Positions 57,793 through 64,000 of a stretch of DNA of 64,000 nucleotides are shown here, one piece after another. The stretch lies in contig NZ_CP061303.1 in assembly GCF_018687695.1 (NCBI RefSeq), forward strand, positions 1 through 64,000. Reading direction: 5' to 3'. Each line of letters begins with the position of its first letter. The stretch's first letter is position 1. Source of the DNA: Polynucleobacter sp. MG-6-Vaara-E2. GTDB lineage: Bacteria; Pseudomonadota; Gammaproteobacteria; Burkholderiales; Burkholderiaceae. A model generated the notes under the pieces. That model did no database searches. It saw only the letters and a program-made list of their open reading frames with translations, and was not told the origin of the DNA. A program made the translations under genes and the position numbers.

Positions 57793-58455
57793 ATGAATAT
57801 GAGCTTAGGCTTAATCGGCCGCAAGGTCGGCATGACCCGTCTATTTACGGACGAGGGGGAAGCGATTCCTGTGACCGTAATCGACGTGAGCGACAACAGA
57901 GTCGCTCAAATCAAGACCCAGGCAACTGATGGCTATGACGCTATTCAGTTGGCACATGGCACACGTAGAGCTACTCGCGTTACAAAATCAATGGCTGGTC
58001 ACTTTGCTAAGGCAGGTGTAATGGCTGGTAATGCGCTCAACGAATTCCAATTAGATGCAGCAAAAATCGCAGAAATGACACCAGGACAAGTAATTCCTGC
58101 AGAGGCTGCATTTACTGCTGGTCAAAAAGTGGATGTGCAAGGCGTTTCAATCGGTAAAGGTTACGCCGGTACCATCAAGCGTTATCACTTCGCTTCTGGT
58201 CGCGCATCTCACGGTAACTCTAGATCACACAACGTACCAGGCTCTATCGGTATGGCGCAAGATCCAGGCCGTGTTTTCCCAGGTAAGCGCATGACTGGCC
58301 ACCTTGGTGACGTTACACGTACCGTACAAAATTTAGTCATCGCACGCATTGATGCAGAGCGTAATCTCATCATGGTTAAAGGCGCTATTCCAGGTGCCCC
58401 AGGCGGTAAAGTTATTGTTACTCCAGCGGTAAAAACACCGTTGAAGAAGAAATAA
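57793..58455 (+). CDS. rplC: 50S ribosomal protein L3
   Basis: L3 is an early 23S-binding protein near the peptidyl transferase centre. The 220 residues (209 in E. coli) begin with SLGLIGRKVGMTRLF. The loop near HGNSRSHNVPGSIGMAQDPG, which bears the Gln methylated by PrmB in E. coli, is intact. A second in-frame ATG 6 bp later could also be used. Confidence 0.97.
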   Translation: MNMSLGLIGRKVGMTRLFTDEGEAIPVTVIDVSDNRVAQIKTQATDGYDAIQLAHGTRRATRVTKSMAGHFAKAGVMAGNALNEFQLDAAKIAEMTPGQVIPAEAAFTAGQKVDVQGVSIGKGYAGTIKRYHFASGRASHGNSRSHNVPGSIGMAQDPGRVFPGKRMTGHLGDVTRTVQNLVIARIDAERNLIMVKGAIPGAPGGKVIVTPAVKTPLKKK

Positions 58456-58466
58456 GGAGAGCGAAT

Positions 58467-59087
58467 ATGGAACTTAAGCTTCTCCAAGACAACGGTACTT
58501 TAGGTGCAGGCGTACAAGCTTCACCAGAAGTATTCGAGCGTGAATATAACGAAGCATTGGTGCACCAGGTTGTTGTGGCTTACCAAGCAAATGCACGTAG
58601 CGGTAACCGTGCGCAAAAAGACCGTGAGCAAGTTAAGCACACTACCAAGAAACCTTGGCGTCAAAAAGGTACTGGTCGTGCACGTGCTGGTATGAGCTCT
58701 TCCCCGCTGTGGCGTGGAGGTGGTCGTATATTCCCGAATTCTCCTGAAGAGAATTTCAGCCAAAAAGTAAACAAAAAAATGTACCGCGCTGGTATGAGAT
58801 CTATTTTGTCTCAGTTAGCACGCGAAGGTCGTTTGAATGTTGTTGATCAATTCAATCTTGATGCTCCAAAGACCAAAGTTTTAGCTGACAAAGTTAAAGC
58901 AATGGGCTTGGATTCAGTCTTGATCATCGTTGATCAGGTTAGTGAGAATTTGTTCTTGGCATCACGCAATCTGCACAAGGTTGCTGTATGTGAGCCACAG
59001 CACGCCGATCCTTTAGCTTTGGTTCAATACAAAAAAGTATTGGTAAGCAAAGCAGCGATCGCAAAAATTGAGGAGTTGCTGAAATGA
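58467..59087 (+). CDS. rplD: 50S ribosomal protein L4
   Basis: L4 lines the exit tunnel, and in enterobacteria it represses the S10 operon. The 206 residues (201 in E. coli) contain the tunnel loop KKPWRQKGTGRARAGMSSSP near residues 61-80. It overlaps rplW by 4 bp. Confidence 0.97.
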   Translation: MELKLLQDNGTLGAGVQASPEVFEREYNEALVHQVVVAYQANARSGNRAQKDREQVKHTTKKPWRQKGTGRARAGMSSSPLWRGGGRIFPNSPEENFSQKVNKKMYRAGMRSILSQLAREGRLNVVDQFNLDAPKTKVLADKVKAMGLDSVLIIVDQVSENLFLASRNLHKVAVCEPQHADPLALVQYKKVLVSKAAIAKIEELLK

Positions 59088-59398
59088 GCCAAGTCCGTAA
59101 AAACGATCACAACCTGATGAAGGTTCTGCTTGGTCCTGTTATCTCTGAGAAAGCCACTATGGTTGCAGAGAAGAATGAGCAAGTAGTTTTCCAAGTAGCT
59201 CGCGATGCAAACAAGAGCGATGTAAAACAAGCAGTTGAATTGCTCTTCAAAGTGCAAGTTGACTCAGTTCAAATCGTGAATCAAAAAGGTAAGCCTAAGC
59301 GCTATGGCCGTTTTGAAGGTCGTCGTGACCACACTAAGAAGGCCTATGTGAATTTGAAGCCAGGTCAAGAAATTAACTTTGAAGCGGAGGCGAATTAA
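59084..59398 (+). CDS. rplW: 50S ribosomal protein L23
   Basis: L23 rings the tunnel exit and docks trigger factor and SRP. The 104 residues include VLLGPVISEKATMVAEKNEQ and the signature KPKRYGRFEGRRDHTKKAYV. It is translationally coupled to rplD and is 2 bp from rplB. Confidence 0.97.
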   Translation: MSQVRKNDHNLMKVLLGPVISEKATMVAEKNEQVVFQVARDANKSDVKQAVELLFKVQVDSVQIVNQKGKPKRYGRFEGRRDHTKKAYVNLKPGQEINFEAEAN

Positions 59399-59400
59399 TC

Positions 59401-60231
59401 ATGCCTTTGATGAAGACAAAACCGACCTCACCAGGTCGTCGCTCAATGGTCAAGGTGGTCAATCCTGACCTCCATAAAGGCAAACCTTTTGCACCATTGT
59501 TAGAACCACAGTTTCAAAAAGCGGGCCGTAACAATAACGGTCATATCACTACCCGTCATAAAGGTGGTGGTCATAAGCATCACTATCGTGTTGTTGACTT
59601 CAAACGCAACGACAAAGATGGTATTCCAGCAAAAGTTGAACGCTTGGAATACGATCCAAACCGCAGTGCAAATATTGCATTGATCGTGTTTGCTGATGGT
59701 GAGCGTCGCTACATTCCTGCTGCTAAGGGCATGACTGTTGGTCAAGCAATCATGAATGGTTCTGAAGCACCAATCAAATCTGGTAACAACTTGCCTATTC
59801 GCAATATTCCAGTTGGTAGCACCATTCACTGCGTTGAAATCCTCCCAGGTAAGGGTGCACAAGTTGCACGCTCTGCTGGTGGTTCAGCAGTATTGCTAGC
59901 TCGTGAAGGCGTATACGCTCAAGTGCGTTTGCGCTCCGGTGAAGTTCGCCGTGTTCTGATTGAGTGCCGTGCCACTATTGGTGAAGTTGGCAATGAAGAG
60001 CACAGCTTGCGTCAAATTGGTAAAGCAGGTGCAAATCGCTGGCGTGGTATTCGCCCAACCGTTCGCGGTGTGGCAATGAACCCAGTAGATCACCCACACG
60101 GTGGTGGTGAAGGTAGAACTGGCGAAGGCCGTGTACCTGTATCTCCATGGGGCACTCCAACCAAAGGTTATCGCACACGTCGCAATAAGCGTACAACTTC
60201 GATGATCGTTCAACGTCGTCAAAAACGTTAA
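59401..60231 (+). CDS. rplB: 50S ribosomal protein L2
   Basis: L2 contacts the peptidyl transferase centre and is needed for subunit joining. The 276 residues (273 in E. coli) contain the C-terminal region VAMNPVDHPHGGGEGRTGEG with the conserved His implicated in activity. The frame is normal. Confidence 0.98.
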   Translation: MPLMKTKPTSPGRRSMVKVVNPDLHKGKPFAPLLEPQFQKAGRNNNGHITTRHKGGGHKHHYRVVDFKRNDKDGIPAKVERLEYDPNRSANIALIVFADGERRYIPAAKGMTVGQAIMNGSEAPIKSGNNLPIRNIPVGSTIHCVEILPGKGAQVARSAGGSAVLLAREGVYAQVRLRSGEVRRVLIECRATIGEVGNEEHSLRQIGKAGANRWRGIRPTVRGVAMNPVDHPHGGGEGRTGEGRVPVSPWGTPTKGYRTRRNKRTTSMIVQRRQKR

Positions 60232-60250
60232 GCGATAAGGATAAATAGAT

Positions 60251-60529
60251 ATGACACGTTCAGCTAAAAAAGGCCCATTCTGCGACGCCAGCTTAGTAAA
60301 AAAAGTTGAAGTTGCACAAGCCAACAAGGACAAAAAGCCGATCAAAACTTGGTCACGCCGTTCAACAATCCTCCCAGACTTTATTGGTCTGACGATTGCT
60401 GTACATAACGGTCGTCAACACGTTCCGGTATATGTATCAGAAAACATGGTGGGTCATAAGTTAGGCGAATTTGCCTTGACCCGTACTTTCAAAGGTCACG
60501 CTGCTGACAAGAAAGTAACGAAGAAGTAA
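60251..60529 (+). CDS. rpsS: 30S ribosomal protein S19
   Basis: S19 pairs with S13 in the 30S head. The 92 residues (92 in E. coli) begin TRSAKKGPFCDASLVKKV and carry the signature near HNGRQHVPVYVSENMVGHKLGEF. It is 4 bp upstream of rplV. Confidence 0.98.
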   Translation: MTRSAKKGPFCDASLVKKVEVAQANKDKKPIKTWSRRSTILPDFIGLTIAVHNGRQHVPVYVSENMVGHKLGEFALTRTFKGHAADKKVTKK

Positions 60530-60533
60530 GGGG

Positions 60534-60869
60534 ATGATGATGGAAGTTAAAGCTATTCACAAGGGTGCCCGCATTTCTGCGCAAAAGACACGTTTGGTCG
60601 CTGACCAAATCCGTGGTTTGCCAATTGCTCGCGCATTAAACATTTTGAACTTCAGCCCCAAAAAAGCTGCCTTCATTGTGAAAAAAGTAGTTGAATCAGC
60701 GATTGCAAATGCTGAACACAATAAAGGTGCTGACATTGATGAGCTCAAGGTATCAGCGGTAATCGTTGATAAAGGCACTTCCTTGAAGCGCTTCACAGCA
60801 CGCGCTAAGGGTCGTGGCAATCAAATCGAAAAACAAACTTGTCACATTAGCGTGACCTTGAGTAACTAA
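60534..60869 (+). CDS. rplV: 50S ribosomal protein L22
   Basis: L22 spans the exit tunnel with a long beta-hairpin near the macrolide site. The 111 residues (110 in E. coli) contain the SAQKTRLVADQIRGLP start and the hairpin around KGTSLKRFTARAKGRGN. Three consecutive in-frame ATG codons make the exact start uncertain by up to two residues. Confidence 0.97.
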   Translation: MMMEVKAIHKGARISAQKTRLVADQIRGLPIARALNILNFSPKKAAFIVKKVVESAIANAEHNKGADIDELKVSAVIVDKGTSLKRFTARAKGRGNQIEKQTCHISVTLSN

Positions 60870-60877
60870 GGAAAGAT

Positions 60878-61705
60878 ATGGGCCAAAAGATTAACCCCAC
60901 CGGATTCCGACTCGCGGTAACGAAGAATTGGACATCACGTTGGTATGCGAACAATACTGACTTCGCAAAGATGCTGAAAGAGGACGTAGATGTCCGTAGC
61001 TATTTGAAGAAGAAGTTGAAGAATGCATCCGTTAGCAAAGTTGTGATCGAGCGTCCTGCTAAGAACGCACGCATCACTATCTATAGCTCACGTCCAGGCG
61101 TTGTAATTGGTAAAAAAGGCGAAGATATTGAAGTTCTCCGTCGCGAATTGCAAAAGCGTATGGGTGTTCCAGTTCACGTGAACATTGAAGAAATTCGTAA
61201 GCCTGAAGTTGACGCGCAATTGATCGCTGACTCTATTACTCAGCAGCTCGAAAAACGTATCATGTTCCGTCGTGCAATGAAGCGTGCAATGCAAAGCGCA
61301 ATGCGTCTTGGCGCACAAGGTATCAAGATCATGTCTTCTGGCCGTTTGAATGGTGCTGAAATTGCTCGTCGCGAATGGTATCGTGAAGGTCGCGTTCCAC
61401 TTCATACATTGAAGGCTGATATTGACTACGCAACTTCAGAAGCAGAAACAACATACGGCATCATCGGTGTAAAAGTTTGGGTTTACAAAGGTGACACATT
61501 GGGTCGCGGTGCTGAAGCTCAAGTAGCTGCTCCATCTGCTGAACCAGCTGCCGAAGAAAAGAAAACCCGTCGTGCTCCAAGTAAAACAGCTGCTCGTAAA
61601 CCAGCTGCTGGCGCTGACAAGCCATTAGTTGCTGCTAAGCCAGCAGTAAAGCGTGTGCGTAAGGTAGAAACACCTGCAGCAGATACGCAGAAGTCAGGAG
61701 AGTAA
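60878..61705 (+). CDS. rpsC: 30S ribosomal protein S3 with C-terminal extension
   Basis: S3 lies at the mRNA entry site and contributes helicase activity. It has the KH-domain loop GVVIGKKGEDIEVLR and the signature RLNGAEIARREWYREGRVPLH. The 275 residues exceed E. coli (233) by an Ala/Lys/Pro-rich basic tail after about residue 220, common among betaproteobacteria. Confidence 0.97.
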   Translation: MGQKINPTGFRLAVTKNWTSRWYANNTDFAKMLKEDVDVRSYLKKKLKNASVSKVVIERPAKNARITIYSSRPGVVIGKKGEDIEVLRRELQKRMGVPVHVNIEEIRKPEVDAQLIADSITQQLEKRIMFRRAMKRAMQSAMRLGAQGIKIMSSGRLNGAEIARREWYREGRVPLHTLKADIDYATSEAETTYGIIGVKVWVYKGDTLGRGAEAQVAAPSAEPAAEEKKTRRAPSKTAARKPAAGADKPLVAAKPAVKRVRKVETPAADTQKSGE

Positions 61706-61707
61706 GC

Positions 61708-62121
61708 ATGCTACAACCAAAGCGTCGCAAGTATCGTAAGGAACAAAAGGGCCGTAACACTGGCGTGGCAACACGCGGTAGTTCAGTAGCCTTTGGTGAC
61801 TTTGGATTGAAGGCCGTTGGCCGTGGTCGTTTGACTGCTCGTCAAATTGAGTCAGCACGTCGTGCGATGACTCGTCACATTAAACGTGGTGGCCGTATTT
61901 GGATTCGCATTTTCCCAGATAAGCCAATTTCACAAAAACCTGCTGAAGTACGTATGGGTAACGGTAAAGGTAATCCAGAGTACTACGTAGCTGAAATTCA
62001 ACCAGGCAAAGTGCTCTACGAGATGGACGGTGTTGATGAGCAATTGGCACGCGAAGCTTTCAAGCTTGCTGCTGCTAAGTTGCCTTTACAGACCACTTTC
62101 GTGATTCGCCACTTAGGTTGA
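61708..62121 (+). CDS. rplP: 50S ribosomal protein L16
   Basis: L16 helps accommodate A-site tRNA. The 137 residues (136 in E. coli) start LQPKRRKYRKEQKGRNTG and contain KPAEVRMGNGKGNPEYYVAE. It is 2 bp from rpsC. Confidence 0.98.
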   Translation: MLQPKRRKYRKEQKGRNTGVATRGSSVAFGDFGLKAVGRGRLTARQIESARRAMTRHIKRGGRIWIRIFPDKPISQKPAEVRMGNGKGNPEYYVAEIQPGKVLYEMDGVDEQLAREAFKLAAAKLPLQTTFVIRHLG

Positions 62122-62135
62122 TCGGGATAGAGATT

Positions 62136-62330
62136 ATGAAAAATACAGAATTAGCTTCAAAAGATCTGGCTGCTTTGAATGCAGAGTTAACCGAGTTGCT
62201 CAAGACCGGTTTCAAGCTCCGCATGCAAAAAGGCACTCAGCAACTCACTAACACCAGCCAATTGGGTAAAAATAAGCGCGATATCGCTCGTGTGAAGACT
62301 TTTATTGCCCAAAAGACTGCACAGAAATAA
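62136..62330 (+). CDS. rpmC: 50S ribosomal protein L29
   Basis: L29 is a two-helix protein by the tunnel exit. I chose ATG 62136 (64 aa; 63 in E. coli), with GGGATAGAG upstream; a TTG at 62118 in the end of rplP would add six residues unlike the family. The C-terminal motif LGKNKRDIARVKTFI is typical. Confidence 0.96.
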   Translation: MKNTELASKDLAALNAELTELLKTGFKLRMQKGTQQLTNTSQLGKNKRDIARVKTFIAQKTAQK

Positions 62331-62342
62331 GGAAAAAGGGAT

Positions 62343-62612
62343 ATGACAGAATTATCTAAACCCTTGCGCCGCACCCTCGTGGGACGCGTTGTTAGCGACA
62401 AAATGCAAAAAACTGTGACCGTGTTGGTTGAGCGTCAAGTTAAGCATCCAGTGATTGGTAAGTATGTTGGCCAGTCCAAAAAGTACCACGCTCATGACGA
62501 GGCTGGCACATACAAGATGGGTGATACCGTTGAAATTGCAGAATCCAAGCCAATTTCACGCACTAAATCTTGGGTTGTGACCCGTTTGGTTGAGGCTTCA
62601 AAGGGTATTTAA
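62343..62612 (+). CDS. rpsQ: 30S ribosomal protein S17
   Basis: S17 is an early 16S-binding protein. The 89 residues (84 in E. coli) contain RTLVGRVVSDKMQKTVTVLV and the signature near GDTVEIAESKPISRTKSW. It is the last gene of the S10 operon. Confidence 0.98.
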   Translation: MTELSKPLRRTLVGRVVSDKMQKTVTVLVERQVKHPVIGKYVGQSKKYHAHDEAGTYKMGDTVEIAESKPISRTKSWVVTRLVEASKGI

Positions 62613-62797
62613 GGTATTTTTAGGGGATTTTGGCGAAATTACTTCCCAAATCCCTGTTTTACGTAGTAGAATAGAGGGCTTCTCTGGTTTTATTGGAGAA
62701 GCAGTGTTTTTCATTAATTCCGGGTTTTAGCTTTCGTTAAAGCCCATAGACGGAACCAAGACTGTTTGCCATTAGGCCAATAAGTTGGGGATTAGAA
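62613..62797 (+). promoter_or_regulatory. rpsQ-rplN gap with candidate spc operon promoter
   Basis: The 185-bp gap contains TAGAAT at 62667-62672 with a weak -35, TTCCCA at 62643-62648 (18-bp spacer). It sits where a separate spc operon promoter occurs in E. coli. The pair GGGATTTGG...CCAAATCCC (62633-62655, split by a loop) could form a weak hairpin just before the promoter. Confidence 0.5.
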
Positions 62798-63166
62798 ATG
62801 ATACAAACCGAAAGTAGATTGCAGGTCGCCGATAACACAGGCGCCGGTGAAGTTTTGTGCATCAAGGTATTGGGCGGCTCAAAGCGTCGTTACGCCAGTA
62901 TCGGTGATGTCATTAAGGTGACTGTAAAGTCAGCTGCTCCACGTGGTCGTGTAAAAAAGGGTGATATTTATAACGCTGTTGTTGTGAGAACAGCTAAGGG
63001 TGTTCGCCGTCCAGATGGTTCATTGATTAAGTTCGATGCAAACGCTGCGGTATTGCTCAACGCTAAGTTAGAGCCAATTGGCACACGTATCTTCGGACCA
63101 GTTACACGCGAATTGCGTACTGAGAAGTTCATGAAGATCGTTTCTCTCGCCCCCGAAGTGATTTAA
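62798..63166 (+). CDS. rplN: 50S ribosomal protein L14
   Basis: L14 contributes to intersubunit contacts and binds the silencing factor RsfS. The 122 residues (123 in E. coli) start IQTESRLQVADNTGA and contain KGVRRPDGSLIKFDANAAVL. It opens the spc operon. Confidence 0.98.
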   Translation: MIQTESRLQVADNTGAGEVLCIKVLGGSKRRYASIGDVIKVTVKSAAPRGRVKKGDIYNAVVVRTAKGVRRPDGSLIKFDANAAVLLNAKLEPIGTRIFGPVTRELRTEKFMKIVSLAPEVI

Positions 63167-63175
63167 GAGGCTGAT

Positions 63176-63484
63176 ATGAAAAAGATTCGTAAAGGTGATT
63201 CCGTAGTTCTGTTGACTGGCCGCGATAAAGGCAAGCAAGGAACTGTTACAGCCGTTCTCGATGAGAAATTAGTTATCGAAGGCGTAAATATTTATAAAAA
63301 GAGCGTTAAGCCAAACCCAGCCGCTGGTGTTACCGGCGGCATGATTGACAAGACTATGCCTGTTCACATTTCTAATGTGGCTTTGGTTGACGGTAACGGC
63401 AAACCATCACGTGTTGGTATCAAACTCGTAGACGGTAAAAAGCAACGTTTCCTCAAAACCACTGGCGCGACATTAAGCGCATAA
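63176..63484 (+). CDS. rplX: 50S ribosomal protein L24
   Basis: L24 is an assembly initiator with a KOW domain, KIRKGDSVVLLTGRDKGKQG at the N-terminus. The 102 residues (104 in E. coli) are complete. It is 9 bp after rplN. Confidence 0.98.
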   Translation: MKKIRKGDSVVLLTGRDKGKQGTVTAVLDEKLVIEGVNIYKKSVKPNPAAGVTGGMIDKTMPVHISNVALVDGNGKPSRVGIKLVDGKKQRFLKTTGATLSA

Positions 63485-63500
63485 GGGGCACGGAGAAATT

Positions 63501-64000
63501 ATGAGCACACGTTTTCAAGAACACTATCAAGCTAAAGTTGTTGCTGATTTAATTGCTAAGTTTGGCTACAAGTCAGTAATGGAAGTTCCACGCATTACCA
63601 AAGTTACTCTGAACATGGGTTTGGGTGATGCAGTGAACGACAAGAAAATTATCGAAAATGCAGTTGGCGATTTAACTAAAGTTGCAGGCCAAAAGCCAGT
63701 TGTAACTAAAGCCAAAAAAGCGATTGCAGGTTTCAAAATTCGTCAGGGCTACCCAATCGGCGCCATGGTGACATTGCGTGGTCAACGCATGTACGAATTC
63801 TTGGATCGTTTCGTTACTGTTGCATTGCCACGCGTACGTGACTTCCGCGGTATCTCCGGTAAAGCATTTGATGGACGTGGTAACTACAACATCGGCGTTA
63901 AAGAACAGATCATTTTCCCTGAAATCGAATACGACAAAATTGATGCCCTTCGTGGTCTCAATATCAGTATTACGACGACTGCTAAAACCGACGAAGAAGC
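63501..64000 (+). CDS. rplE: 50S ribosomal protein L5, truncated by window end
   Basis: L5 binds 5S rRNA and contacts P-site tRNA. About 166 of the usual 179 residues lie in the window, starting STRFQEHYQAKVVADLI, with the family motif around VPRITKVTLNMGLGDAV and the loop RDFRGISGKAFDGRGNYNIG. A CGGAGAAA site precedes the ATG. The C-terminus lies beyond 64,000. Confidence 0.98.
   Translation, partial: MSTRFQEHYQAKVVADLIAKFGYKSVMEVPRITKVTLNMGLGDAVNDKKIIENAVGDLTKVAGQKPVVTKAKKAIAGFKIRQGYPIGAMVTLRGQRMYEFLDRFVTVALPRVRDFRGISGKAFDGRGNYNIGVKEQIIFPEIEYDKIDALRGLNISITTTAKTDEE

Overview
The window begins exactly at the dnaA start codon of a bacterial chromosome. It looks like a betaproteobacterium of the Polynucleobacter type (Burkholderiaceae). 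The grounds are the gene order dnaA-dnaN-gyrB and mnmG-rsmG-parA-parB-atpIBEFHAGDC, a DUF3717 gene typical of that family, moderate G+C, the rRNA sequence as I recognise it, and the tRNA-tuf-secE-nusG-rplKAJL-rpoBC / rpsL-rpsG-fusA-tuf / S10-spc arrangement. The assignment is by recognition, not by a search.

Layout. 1-6.1 kb: replication initiation block (dnaA, an oriC-like gap with DnaA boxes and DnaA-trio-like repeats, dnaN, gyrB), then a SET-domain gene and a DUF3717 gene. 6.1-10.8 kb: a complete branched-chain-amino-acid-type (HAAT) ABC transporter of two ATPases, a binding protein and two permeases. 10.8-11.6 kb: a TauE/SafE-family membrane protein. 11.6-16.0 kb: mnmG-rsmG-parA-parB with two perfect parS sites. 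16.0-23.2 kb: F1Fo ATP synthase operon. 23.2-26.7 kb: hemE and priA, separated by an AT-rich gap with DnaA boxes. 26.7-29.3 kb: a decaying patch. gcvH, a YcbL-type metallo-hydrolase gene and a fatty-acid desaturase gene are each broken by one in-frame stop explainable as a single C:G-to-T:A transition; a small zinc-ribbon gene lies between the last two. 29.3-33.1 kb: tRNA-Arg, a small membrane protein resembling the anchor of a cytochrome c, rsmI, diaA/gmhA-like, dolP-like, a small cytochrome c, and a GNAT acetyltransferase. 33.1-38.8 kb: a complete rrn operon (16S, tRNA-Ile, tRNA-Ala, 23S, 5S). 38.8-52.6 kb: tRNA-Tyr, -Gly, -Thr, tuf, tRNA-Trp, secE, nusG, rplKAJL, rpoBC. 52.6-57.2 kb: str operon with a second tuf copy. 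57.3-64.0 kb: S10 operon and the start of spc, ending inside rplE.

Functionally this is the core information-processing and energy block of the chromosome: replication start, chromosome segregation, proton-driven ATP synthesis, transcription and translation machinery. The three recent nonsense mutations in otherwise intact genes fit relaxed selection, as in a host-associated or shrinking genome, but one window cannot establish lifestyle.

I found no CRISPR array, insertion sequence, prophage, toxin-antitoxin or defence system, and nothing I would call a previously undescribed system. The most interesting signals are regulatory or evolutionary: the DnaA-trio-like origin element, the parS pair, the competing hairpins between rplL and rpoB, the cluster of single-transition nonsense mutations, and the DnaA-box gap before priA.
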